Shown: positions 11,301-19,272 of the stretch, piece by piece
How positions within the stretch are numbered: position 1 is the stretch's first letter
Layout of the letters: each line of letters starts with the position of its first letter
Source: Halospina denitrificans
GTDB lineage: Bacteria; Pseudomonadota; Gammaproteobacteria; Pseudomonadales; Oleiphilaceae
DNA: 64,000 nucleotides
NCBI RefSeq assembly: GCF_004364635.1
Contig: NZ_SOAX01000006.1
Coordinates: forward strand, 179,799 to 243,798
Direction of reading: 5' to 3'
Notes under the pieces: generated by a model
Told to the model about the DNA's origin: nothing
Databases searched by the model: none
The model's input: only the letters and a program-made list of their open reading frames with translations
Made by a program: the position numbers and the translations under genes

Positions 11301-12352
11301 CTAATCAGCTCATCCAGCGTGGTGATACCTACTACGAGTACAATGCCAATGGCAATCTCGTACGTGAGGAAGGCCCGGAAGGGGTCAAGGAGTACATCTA
11401 CAATGCCCGGGAGCGTCTGGTCCAAGTTAAGGACGGTAACGACGCTACTATAGCACGCTATGGTTACAATCCGCTCGGCCGCCGCATGTGGAAGGAGGTT
11501 AATGGGACTCGCACCTATTTCTTCTATAATAAATCAGGGCTAGTGGGTGAATATGATGTCAGTGGAAACTTGATGCGCGAGTATCATTATATGCCTCAAG
11601 AGGCTTGGATGACCCGCCCATTATTCCTGCGAAAGAGCGCCCAGATCTATTATTACAACAATGATCAACTAGGTACCCCTCAAAAACTAATTGCAAAGAA
11701 TGGTGCAGTAGTTTGGGACGCGAAAACTCATGCTTTCGGAGAGTCCGAAATCGCTGACGGCATGGTGATTAATCCATTAAGATTTCCTGGTCAGTATCAT
11801 GATGCAGAAACAGGACTAAATCATAATTATTATAGAGATTATCACCCAAGTCTAGGTAGATATTTGCAGGCGGATCCAATTGGGCTTGATGGTGGGATAA
11901 ATCCCTATAGCTATGCGTATCAGAACCCAAACAAATTCTCAGATCCTCTAGGACTTAGGGCATTGCAGGTTCTCCGAATGGTGAGGAGATGGTTGGGATT
12001 AGTAGGAACGGCAGATGATGTTCGCTGTCACGCCGATCAGGATTTTGATCATTATCTCCTAAAAGAGCGGAGAAAAATATTTATTGAGGATTGGGAAATG
12101 TTTTATGGATGGTATATAGCTGAACTTCGGCGATGCAAAAGAGATTTTGAAGATGACGCTGGTCTCCGCTACCAATGCTGGGACACGAGACTGGAGTGTG
12201 AATTTTACGCTAGGGTGAGATTTGAGGCCTTTATGGAAAAGGCAACAATCCGGCATTACAGAAGATTTAAAGAATTGCACCAAGATTTTTCAGTCTGTTC
12301 TGCCCCTGGTCGGCCCAGTCGGCTATCCCCTAGAAGTGAATGGCGTAGATAG
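8315..12352 (+). CDS. Sec-exported RHS/YD-repeat polymorphic toxin
   Basis: A 1345-residue RHS family protein. I chose the ATG at 8315 because AAGGA lies 9 bases upstream and it starts directly with a signal peptide (MRYSFLLIMLCAVSLAQAA); an in-frame ATG at 8258 overlapping the previous stop is the alternative. After the signal comes a DUF6531-like opening (hallmark RFSRSYNP), then many YD repeats such as YDEAGNLLNEQDP, and the RHS core with GRYLQADPIGL and the terminal DPLGL at residues 1210-1214. The final 131 residues form the variable tip (listed separately). RHS proteins build a hollow beta-cocoon that encapsulates a cleaved C-terminal toxin; that is family knowledge. There is no PAAR or VgrG-binding N terminus, so a type VI route is unlikely. 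Codon and base composition change abruptly from about 11510 onward. Confidence 0.9.
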   Translation: MRYSFLLIMLCAVSLAQAAPGLQTDTGSIHFLNGLTMDSRDLAVEGRHATVRFSRSYNPDSSARWDWNQRWQPLVKQEQDGTAVLSRGSTNFGGRPIEPGNELEFMGRKMGRRGGCGYESGEWVCDYATPEYVRPGSPTIKVLEDGYRWESPGGNWIRYDQDGKVIAYGNFSQTHAQIERDGQGRIAEIRNADGGLLATVGYADQQARHPSYVEDYTGRRVSYEYDADGQLTEVTDVRGKTWQYDYNSDGELTAFTDPRGNTTSYGYDLDDNTQYRITYADGYQVDYNVGADSSDEGITVVYERHPDGTIRERRHGRNSVNTTRRVPGTDEKVALTYSLRVNDELVEEVYATEVGDSATERYRLERQPDGTFQASRRDLQGRLVRRWYSDGTEETWTYATNSHQVKAHTDRRGTVTRYQYNDDNRPAKMIEAEGTAVQRTTRYTYPDDSTRVITRSGPGGPDTEVREILDEYGNVIERRDPEGNTTTYTYNVQGQVLTRTLPSGASYSYSYDEAGNLLNEQDPLERTTQYRYDEAGNRIRETAPNQAVTQYEYDSRNARSAIIDPYDHRTEIERDRENRERIVINPLDHESRQIKTPLGMPRSMQDADGNTVNMEWNGVQLKKANLPTFERRFQYSERQIESIAEQWAGGQRETRFKRNPHGQIRKETDALENSTNREYDALERVTRIQDAEGGVARLAYDYRDNLISVTDPEGRVTRFEYNRNDQVTAEIRTPESGVEHERTYAYDADGNLTEEITPEGQKLIYEYDDAAQLIGIELYDNQADSGPVRAITFTYTALGQIAGYSDENTSVSYDYSARGQMVQATTDYGPFSKTITYSYDAVGRMKTYTNPENITYRYHYTPGGQIQRIEIPNEGDITFTNWQWHRAQLIQLPGGNRIERRFDGLMRMTENRLVDSAGMDLLSMLYDYDVVDNLRSKQTSEGDTQYDYDPLYRLTLADYPGESEETFDYDGVDNRTQHTRTDKPQDELEPLKYNEANQLIQRGDTYYEYNANGNLVREEGPEGVKEYIYNARERLVQVKDGNDATIARYGYNPLGRRMWKEVNGTRTYFFYNKSGLVGEYDVSGNLMREYHYMPQEAWMTRPLFLRKSAQIYYYNNDQLGTPQKLIAKNGAVVWDAKTHAFGESEIADGMVINPLRFPGQYHDAETGLNHNYYRDYHPSLGRYLQADPIGLDGGINPYSYAYQNPNKFSDPLGLRALQVLRMVRRWLGLVGTADDVRCHADQDFDHYLLKERRKIFIEDWEMFYGWYIAELRRCKRDFEDDAGLRYQCWDTRLECEFYARVRFEAFMEKATIRHYRRFKELHQDFSVCSAPGRPSRLSPRSEWRR
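11957..12349 (+). other. Variable RHS toxin tip, unrecognised fold
   Basis: This is the 131-residue segment after the conserved DPLGL motif of the RHS protein. It is rich in charged and aromatic residues, appears largely helical (e.g. KERRKIFIEDWEMFYGWYIA), and holds five cysteines, with a very basic C-terminal end. It matches no nuclease, deaminase, ADP-ribosyltransferase or pore-forming motif I know. Base composition differs from the body of the gene: positions 12061-12120 are 19/60 G+C, against 38/60 for 9061-9120. Position and composition support its being the exchangeable toxin domain; the activity is unknown. Confidence 0.7.
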
Positions 12353-12373
12353 TTGGTTTGTGAGGGTATGCTT

Positions 12374-12808
12374 ATGACTGTAATAAGAATTCTTATTTTT
12401 TCCGCTTTTCTTATCCCTTTGAACTCTTGGGGCGGAGGTGGTGATGGCGATTTCCAAGATTTGGAATGCGTTGGGGCTGTAAAGGAAGTAAAGGATAATC
12501 TGATTTCTTATCGTAACGGTTTGCGCGATTCGGAGATTCCTTATCGGAATATTTATGAAAAAATAGGTAGGCAAACAAGAATTTGGAGGAAAAGGATAGC
12601 TACGATAGAGAGTTGTGTCGAAAACAGAAGATACCCTATCGGTATCAACAGGAAAGCGGAAGTCTTGTCATATTTAGCGTCGCAGCTCTTAGAATCTGCC
12701 GGGAGAGCGCGAATTAATGATTATGACAACAGTAATCTCATGATGCTGACTATCGATAGAGGTCTCAAATTTTCGGATGAAATTTTAGAGAGTATAAATG
12801 ATCAATAA
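12374..12808 (+). CDS. Putative immunity protein, exported, unknown family
   Basis: A 144-residue protein starting 21 bases after the RHS stop. The ATG at 12374 is preferred because GAGGG lies 7 bases upstream; an ATG at 12368 and a TTG at 12353 are in frame. The N terminus is a hydrophobic signal sequence (MTVIRILIFSAFLIPLNSWG) followed by Gly residues, so the mature protein should be periplasmic or secreted. The mature part is mostly charged and helical with two cysteines (one near the start, one mid-chain). I recognise no domain. The position directly behind an RHS toxin tip and the same AT-rich composition are the classical signature of an immunity gene. If so, its export implies that the toxin is neutralised outside the cytoplasm. 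The function is inferred from context only. Confidence 0.7.
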   Translation: MTVIRILIFSAFLIPLNSWGGGGDGDFQDLECVGAVKEVKDNLISYRNGLRDSEIPYRNIYEKIGRQTRIWRKRIATIESCVENRRYPIGINRKAEVLSYLASQLLESAGRARINDYDNSNLMMLTIDRGLKFSDEILESINDQ

Positions 12809-12901
12809 TCTTATTTTATTGATTACTTCCGGACACCATTTGGGATACCAAATAGGTCATTTTTAGACAGTAAGAGGGATTGCGTGAAAAAGGAGTCGTT
12901 C

Positions 12902-15900
12902 ATGAACCGTCGCGCCCTAAGAGGTATTTTTTTAGTTGTTGTATTAGCCCTGCTTGCAGCGACGGCTCATGCAGAGGAAGAATCCGTATGCGCAGAGGTC
13001 AAGATCGAGATCGCCCAGGAACTGACCATGGAGCGTCAGGCCTTTGAGGCGACCATGCGCATTGCCAATACGCTGGATGGGGTGGCGCTCGAGGATATCG
13101 AGATCACCGTGAATCTTGAAGACGAGAACGGCGATCCCGTCGTTGCCACCTCGGATACCAACAGCGACAGCGCGGATTTCTTCGTTCGGCTGGATGACTC
13201 CCGTGGCGTGGAATCCATGGCGACCGGGGATGCGGGTGCTGTCACCAATGGCGTGATTCCCGCGGATGGTGAGGGGCAGCTGCGCTGGTTGATGATTCCG
13301 ACCGCCGGTGCCGGCGGTGACGGGGATGAGGGCAAGCTCTTCTTCGTGGGCGCCACCCTCGATCTCACCTACGCCGGCAAGGCAAAGACCCTGGAAGCGG
13401 CGCCGGACAGCATTCGCGTCAAGCCCCAGCCCACCCTGGTCCTGGACTATTTCCTGCCCCAGGAGGTTCATGGCGACAACCCCATGACGACCGAAGTGGA
13501 ACCGGTTGAGCCCTACACCCTGGGGGTGCGCGTGGCCAACACCGGCAGTGGCGCGGCCCACAACCTCCAGATTGAATCCGCCCAGCCCGAGATCGTGGAG
13601 AACGAACAGGGGCTGCTGGTGGACTTTGAGATTACGGACAGCTACATCGACGAGGAGAGCGCCAAGCGGACTCTGCTGCTGGATTTTGGCACCATTGCCG
13701 GCGAGGAGAACCGCATGGGCCGGTGGGTCATGGAATCCACCCTGAGTGGTGAGTTCGTGGATTTTGATGCCCGCATGACCCATGCCGAGGAGTACGGCGG
13801 GGCACTCACGTCACTGATCGATGACGTCTATACCCGCACGCTGGTGTCGGATGTGCTGGTCAACCAGCCCGGACGGGACCAGGTGCGGGACTATCTGGCG
13901 CGTGTTGGGAAGCAGCTGCGGGTCTTTGAGTCCGAGGCGACCGGCCAGGAGACCATGGATTGCATCGATTGCGCGCCGGTTAATGATATCACCGGGAGCC
14001 TGGGCGCCGGGGAAAGCACCCCCAATGGCGTGCGCCATTCGCTGTCCGTGGCGGATTCCGATGAGTTTGTGCACGTCCGTGTTCCGGACCCCTACCAGGG
14101 AAAGCGCCCCCTTAAGCGTGCTACCCGGGGCGACGGTTCCCTGCTGCAAGGGGCCAATATGTGGCAAAGCAAGTCCCTGAAGGATGACAACGTCTCCTAT
14201 GACCACTACGTGCATGTCTTTGATGCCAAGCCGGCGAATGACTACGAACTGGTCTTCGGCACCGAATCCGAGGAAAACCTGCCGCCGGAGATTGCCTACA
14301 TTACGGATTACACCACCCACGAGACGGCCCAGGTGGGCTTCCTGGTCCAGGCGAGCGACCCGAACGGGACCGAGGTCAGCCTTGAGGCCCAGGATCTACC
14401 CAGTGGTGCGGAGTTCACCGACCGGGGGGACGGCCAGGGCGTATTCCACTGGGTGCCCGAGGTTGGGCAGGCCGGGGACTACGAGGTTGGTTTTGAGGCC
14501 AGCGATGGCGCACTGAGCGCCGTCCGTACCACCACGATCACCGTTAACCCGGAAGACGATCCGGACGGCGAGAATGGCGACGACGGCTCCGATGGTGATG
14601 ACGGAGACTCAGACGATGGCTCGGATGATGGTTCCGGGGGCGATGGCGGCGGCACCGATCCCATTACCAATGCCCCGGCGGCCGTCCAGATCGTTGCGCC
14701 CGTCCATGATGCCACCGTTGGCGCCGCGCCGGCATTGGAGCTGCGCTCCACGGATTACGACCCGGACCAGATGGTGACCTACACCATCGAGGTCTATTCC
14801 GACCGGGCCATGACGGAACAGGTCCTGCGCTTGGACGAGATTATGGAAGAGGGTGAGACCACCACGGTCACCCTGGATGAGCAGTCCCTGGAGCCCGGGG
14901 CCACCTATTTCTGGCGCGTGAAGGCGGATACGCCGGTGGCGGGTACCGAATGGGTCTACAGCCGCTTCACCGTGGCGGCTTCCGAGGACTCGCCGCGCCC
15001 CTTCAGCATCCATTCGCCGCGCGAGGGCATCACAGTGGATACCCGCCGTCCGACGCTGGCCGTGGACAACGCCCGTTATGGCGATAACGCGGATGTTACC
15101 TATGACTTCCAGGTCTACTACGCCGATGACGACGACTTTTCCGATCCCGTCGCCGAGACCGAGGGCATCCCCGCCGGCAGCGAGGGAGTTACTGACTGGA
15201 CCCTGTCCTCGGACCTGAGTGACGGCCAGGAGTACTACTGGGTCGCCATTGCCAACACCAGTGCGGGCCAGTCGTCCGTCGGCGAGGCGGGCAACTTCAG
15301 TGTGGACCTGTCCCATGCGCGACCCACGGTCCCGGAACTGGTGGCGCCGGCCACGGACGACGTGAGCGACTCGCGCCAGCCCTCTCTGGTTGCCCAGGGG
15401 GCGTCGTCGCCCTCAGGGGCTTCCCTTGTTTACCGGTTTGAGCTGCTGGACGGGCAGGGCAGTGTGCTTCAGCAGTCTGAGGTCACGCCCAGCAACGGCG
15501 AGGCAAGCTGGCAGCCGGATGCGTTGGCGGATAACGCCAGCTACCGCTGGCGGGTGCGGGCCTCGGATGACCAGACGGACAGTCCGGTCGCCGAGGGCGC
15601 CTTCGACGTGGTGACCGGTGATACGGCCCTTGAAGTGCCCACCCCCGCCAACCCGGCCAATGACGCCTGGATCCAGGTTCTGCAGCCGACCCTCTGGGTG
15701 AAGGAGGTGGCCTATCCGGACGGCGTTGGCGTCTCCTATGAGTTCGAGCTTTACAGCGATGAAGAGGCGACGGACCGCGTTGCCGAGACGGTGAGGCAGG
15801 AGCCGACCTGGCCGCTGTCGTTCGAGCTGTCCAACCATTCGTCGTATTACTGGCGCGTGCGGACGGTAACGGACAAGGGCGATAGCGAGTGGAGCGTACT

Positions 15901-18900
15901 GCAGCCGTTCTTTGTGAACCAGGGCGGCGGCAATGTGCCGCCCGAGATGGAATTCCAGCGACCGGACCAGGACCTGGTGCGCCAGGGCGGCGAGGTAGCC
16001 ATCCGCTGGCTGGCTCATGACCCGGACAGCGAGGCGGAGATCACCCTTTTCCACAGTGAGGACCAGGTGATTGCCTCCGGCCTGCCCGAGACAATGGACG
16101 GCGGGGCCGGTGAGTACCTGTGGAACATCGATGATCTTGAACCGGGTGAATACACCATTTCGGCGCTGATCGAGGACGACGAACACCAGGTGACGGTGGA
16201 GAACTGCTGTGTTGTCAGCAAGCGCGCGGCGGATGTTGGCGTGGTCGTTGAGCCCGTCAACGAAATGGTGACCGATGAGTGGGGCATGGAAACCGCGGAA
16301 GTCGATGTCAGCCTCGAAAGTGCGCCCTTCTCGGGGGAATCCGTGGTGCTGGGCCTGTCGGTTTCGGATGAAACCGCCGGCGAGATTCAGGGTGACCAGG
16401 AATACCTCGAGTTTACCGCCGACAACTGGTCCGAACCGCAGCGGGTGACCCTGCGTGGCCGGAACGATTGCCGGGCCCACGGCGACCGCAACTACTTCCT
16501 GCGCTTTGCGCAGACCGCCAGCGGGGATGCCGGATTCGATGGGCTGGTTACGCCCAGTGTGGCAATCACCAACAGGGACCGGGCGCAGGCGGACCAGGAA
16601 TTCTTCATCTGCGATTACGACACCGTCCGCAAGGAAACCGTTGAGCCGGGCGTGGTCGAGCATGAGATTCGCCCGAGCCTGGTGAACCGTGGTCGTGGCA
16701 TCAGCGCGGCCGAGGCCACGCTGACCCTGCGCCAGTCGGACATCACCCTGGTGGACGGCCAGAGCCAGACCTTTGCGGGTACGGGCAACGGCGGCACCGT
16801 GGCGGCCAACGATACGCTGACCCTGCGTTACCCGGAGGATGACCCGGCACTGCTGCGGGCGCTGGAGTGGTCGGTGAATGCCGAGCGCCCCGAGATTGAC
16901 TCGGAACCGGAGGCACTGGCGGAAGTGGGCGGGGCCTACGAGTACCAGGTCCAGGCGGCCGGCGGAACGGATGATACTTTCAGCTATCAGGTGCTCAATG
17001 GCCCCGAAGGGCTGAGTGTGGACCCTGAGACCGGCCTGATCAGCTGGGAGCCCGGCGAAAGCCAGATGGGCGTGCACCAGGTGGTTGTCGAGGTTACCGA
17101 TCAGGATGGGGGCGTGGTCCGGCAGACCTATACGCTGGATGTGCGGCCCGAGGGCATGGGCGATGTCGAGATGATTGTGGTGGACACCAACCCTGACTCG
17201 AGCGCCCATTTCCACAGCCTCCATGAGGCGGCGCAGTCCCTGCAGGGGACCACCCTGGACAGGCCCGTCGTGATTTATGCCCGAGCCAGTTCCGGTTTGC
17301 CGGATACCCATCGCGTGGAGCTGTCGGGCATAGGGACCACCGCGGACAACAATATCACCATTGTTCTCCAGGACGGTTACAGGTTGGCTATCCAGGCGGG
17401 AGGCAATCGTTTCAGGGGTGTTTATCTGCATGGCGTTGACGTGCACCTGAGGGGTGACGGAGGCCGGATTCAGATTGATGCCAATGGGATGGATTATGTC
17501 ACGGCGATCCGTGGCACACCTTACGAAAGCCAGCCCGTTCAGATTGTGGAGGGGCTTGTTATCGAGGGGGTGAATGGCACTTCCGTCCAGGCGTTCACTG
17601 GCATCAAGACAGGCAATGGCGGTGAGGCGGTAGTCCGCAATAACCTGATCCGGGGCTTCGACGGCGCGGGGATTGTGTCAAGAACGGATGCCTACATTTA
17701 CAACAACACGCTCGTAGAGAATGGAACTGGGTTGTTGGCATGGGGGGATGCGACCGCCATCAATAACATTGCCCAGAACAACGCCCGGGCGGATTACAAA
17801 AGGGGATTCTCTTACAGCGATAGTGGCTGGACCGACACTGCCGGAAACCTGTCCGAGGATGACACCAGTCCTGATTCCGGGTTCCGGGAGCGGAACGTCA
17901 ATTTCAAGGAGCCGGAGGCCGGGGACTACCAGTTGCTGCCCTGGGATGAGAATGCCATGGGCCAGGGCGTGGACCTGAGCCAGGCAGGGCAGTACCCGTT
18001 TGACACCTACCTGACCGGCGCGCCGCGCACGGGCGCCTGGCATCTTGGTGCGCTGCCGGTTGGCAGTGCCACCAACCGGCCTCCGGAGATTACCTCCGAG
18101 CCGCCTGCGTACGCTGAAGCCAGTGAGGATGCCCTCTATGAGTATGCCGTGAAGGCGCAGGATCCGGATTCGGACGAGCTGGTCTTCGAGCTGGTGGAGT
18201 CGCCTTCCGGGATGAGGATCAATCCGGAGACGGGTCTGCTCCAGTGGGAGCGGGGAGAGCTCCAGGTTGGCGAATACGGGATCACGATCGAGGTCAGGGA
18301 CGCGCACAACGGTATTGCCCGGCAGGAATTCAGCCTGGTTGTTTCCCCGGAGGGATACGCGGGGATGCGTGTTGTCAACGTTGACACCAATCCGGAGGCC
18401 GACGCCGATTATACGAGCCTGGCTCAAGCGGTCGCTGGCGAGCAGGGCAGCCTGAGTGAACCCCTGGTTTTCCGGCTGCGGGCTTCCTCCGGCGTGGCGG
18501 ATACCAGCCGGGTGGTTATTGCTGGCTTCGAGACAACCCAGGACAAGCCCGTTTATGTGGTGTTTGAGTCCGGCTATACCCTGGACTACGCCGCCAAAGC
18601 CCAGTCGGATGATGCGATTGAGGTCCGGTCCCGGCATGTGCGGTTGATCGGGGAAGGCGGTGTTATTCGCGTGGCCAATAAAGGGTATGAGGACATTATG
18701 GCGATCGATGCCGAACCCTCGGACTCTGATGCCGTCCATTACTACAAGAATCTGAGGCTCGCCGGGGATTATTCGGGGGCTCCCTATTCATCAGGCGGTC
18801 TTCGGACGAGCAACCAGGGCCAGTACGTTATCCAGAACAACGTGATCCATGGGTTTACCGGGGCCTATACGTCTGCCGGTCTTCGCCTTGAAGGCAATGG

Positions 18901-19270
18901 CGCCGTTTACAACAATACCCTCGTGAACAACACGATTGGCCTGTTCTACCAGACCGATTCCGCACGCGTGTTCAATAACCTCGTCGCCTACAACGAGGGT
19001 GTGGATTTTCAGGAGTATTACGGAACCTGGACCGAACACGGGAATAACCTGAGCACGGATGGGTCGTCACCCGATCCGGACTTCCGGAATCTCTCCGTTC
19101 TCTTTGTGGCCGAAGACCAGCATGATTACCGGCTTTCCCCCGAGGATTCCGTCGCGGCGGGCGCCGGGCTGGACCTGAGTGACGCGCCTGAGTTCCCATT
19201 GGAAACCGACGCGACAGGCGCCGTAAGAACGGCGCCATGGAATATTGGGGCCTTGCCGTTAAAGCAGTAA
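12902..19270 (+). CDS. Giant exported Ig/FN3 and beta-helix protein
   Basis: A 2122-residue secreted protein. The ATG at 12902 has AGGAG 6 bases upstream and opens a clear signal peptide (MNRRALRGIFLVVVLALLAA, then THA); a GTG at 12884 is the alternative. After a unique N-terminal region with a CIDC pair come a cadherin/Ig-like module (about 14280-14550), an acidic Asp/Gly/Ser linker (14553-14665), and four FN3-like modules (14690-15920), each ending in a variant of YYWRVR. A Calx-beta-like segment follows (about 16220-16590). Two tandem units close the protein, each a putative-Ig domain plus a right-handed beta-helix (16889-18079 and 18081-19267). No membrane anchor is visible. It lies 93 bases after the putative immunity gene on the same strand and probably belongs to the RHS cassette, as an adhesin or matrix-type partner (inference). 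It converges on the diguanylate cyclase with a 2-base gap. Confidence 0.85.
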   Translation: MNRRALRGIFLVVVLALLAATAHAEEESVCAEVKIEIAQELTMERQAFEATMRIANTLDGVALEDIEITVNLEDENGDPVVATSDTNSDSADFFVRLDDSRGVESMATGDAGAVTNGVIPADGEGQLRWLMIPTAGAGGDGDEGKLFFVGATLDLTYAGKAKTLEAAPDSIRVKPQPTLVLDYFLPQEVHGDNPMTTEVEPVEPYTLGVRVANTGSGAAHNLQIESAQPEIVENEQGLLVDFEITDSYIDEESAKRTLLLDFGTIAGEENRMGRWVMESTLSGEFVDFDARMTHAEEYGGALTSLIDDVYTRTLVSDVLVNQPGRDQVRDYLARVGKQLRVFESEATGQETMDCIDCAPVNDITGSLGAGESTPNGVRHSLSVADSDEFVHVRVPDPYQGKRPLKRATRGDGSLLQGANMWQSKSLKDDNVSYDHYVHVFDAKPANDYELVFGTESEENLPPEIAYITDYTTHETAQVGFLVQASDPNGTEVSLEAQDLPSGAEFTDRGDGQGVFHWVPEVGQAGDYEVGFEASDGALSAVRTTTITVNPEDDPDGENGDDGSDGDDGDSDDGSDDGSGGDGGGTDPITNAPAAVQIVAPVHDATVGAAPALELRSTDYDPDQMVTYTIEVYSDRAMTEQVLRLDEIMEEGETTTVTLDEQSLEPGATYFWRVKADTPVAGTEWVYSRFTVAASEDSPRPFSIHSPREGITVDTRRPTLAVDNARYGDNADVTYDFQVYYADDDDFSDPVAETEGIPAGSEGVTDWTLSSDLSDGQEYYWVAIANTSAGQSSVGEAGNFSVDLSHARPTVPELVAPATDDVSDSRQPSLVAQGASSPSGASLVYRFELLDGQGSVLQQSEVTPSNGEASWQPDALADNASYRWRVRASDDQTDSPVAEGAFDVVTGDTALEVPTPANPANDAWIQVLQPTLWVKEVAYPDGVGVSYEFELYSDEEATDRVAETVRQEPTWPLSFELSNHSSYYWRVRTVTDKGDSEWSVLQPFFVNQGGGNVPPEMEFQRPDQDLVRQGGEVAIRWLAHDPDSEAEITLFHSEDQVIASGLPETMDGGAGEYLWNIDDLEPGEYTISALIEDDEHQVTVENCCVVSKRAADVGVVVEPVNEMVTDEWGMETAEVDVSLESAPFSGESVVLGLSVSDETAGEIQGDQEYLEFTADNWSEPQRVTLRGRNDCRAHGDRNYFLRFAQTASGDAGFDGLVTPSVAITNRDRAQADQEFFICDYDTVRKETVEPGVVEHEIRPSLVNRGRGISAAEATLTLRQSDITLVDGQSQTFAGTGNGGTVAANDTLTLRYPEDDPALLRALEWSVNAERPEIDSEPEALAEVGGAYEYQVQAAGGTDDTFSYQVLNGPEGLSVDPETGLISWEPGESQMGVHQVVVEVTDQDGGVVRQTYTLDVRPEGMGDVEMIVVDTNPDSSAHFHSLHEAAQSLQGTTLDRPVVIYARASSGLPDTHRVELSGIGTTADNNITIVLQDGYRLAIQAGGNRFRGVYLHGVDVHLRGDGGRIQIDANGMDYVTAIRGTPYESQPVQIVEGLVIEGVNGTSVQAFTGIKTGNGGEAVVRNNLIRGFDGAGIVSRTDAYIYNNTLVENGTGLLAWGDATAINNIAQNNARADYKRGFSYSDSGWTDTAGNLSEDDTSPDSGFRERNVNFKEPEAGDYQLLPWDENAMGQGVDLSQAGQYPFDTYLTGAPRTGAWHLGALPVGSATNRPPEITSEPPAYAEASEDALYEYAVKAQDPDSDELVFELVESPSGMRINPETGLLQWERGELQVGEYGITIEVRDAHNGIARQEFSLVVSPEGYAGMRVVNVDTNPEADADYTSLAQAVAGEQGSLSEPLVFRLRASSGVADTSRVVIAGFETTQDKPVYVVFESGYTLDYAAKAQSDDAIEVRSRHVRLIGEGGVIRVANKGYEDIMAIDAEPSDSDAVHYYKNLRLAGDYSGAPYSSGGLRTSNQGQYVIQNNVIHGFTGAYTSAGLRLEGNGAVYNNTLVNNTIGLFYQTDSARVFNNLVAYNEGVDFQEYYGTWTEHGNNLSTDGSSPDPDFRNLSVLFVAEDQHDYRLSPEDSVAAGAGLDLSDAPEFPLETDATGAVRTAPWNIGALPLKQ
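16889..19267 (+). repeat. Tandem duplication of Ig plus beta-helix module
   Basis: Inside the second giant protein, two consecutive units of about 1190 bases share an order: a putative-Ig domain starting with PEI-(D/T)-SEP, then a V-VDTNP motif opening a beta-helix with repeated YNNTLV and FNNLVAYN-type turns, then a closing GA-RT-AW-(H/N)-(L/I)-GALP motif. The units have clearly diverged at residue level, so this is an old internal duplication. Confidence 0.7.
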
Positions 19271-19272
19271 CG

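Noticed and set aside
12801-12823. Inverted repeat after the putative immunity gene as a terminator
   Set aside because: Only 8 A/T-dominated base pairs and no U-run, so a functional terminator is not supported.
15413-17446. 677-codon minus-strand ORF antisense to the second giant protein
   Set aside because: Length alone is impressive, but it mirrors the high third-position GC of the sense gene and reads as low-complexity His/Arg/Leu/Gly sequence without domains.
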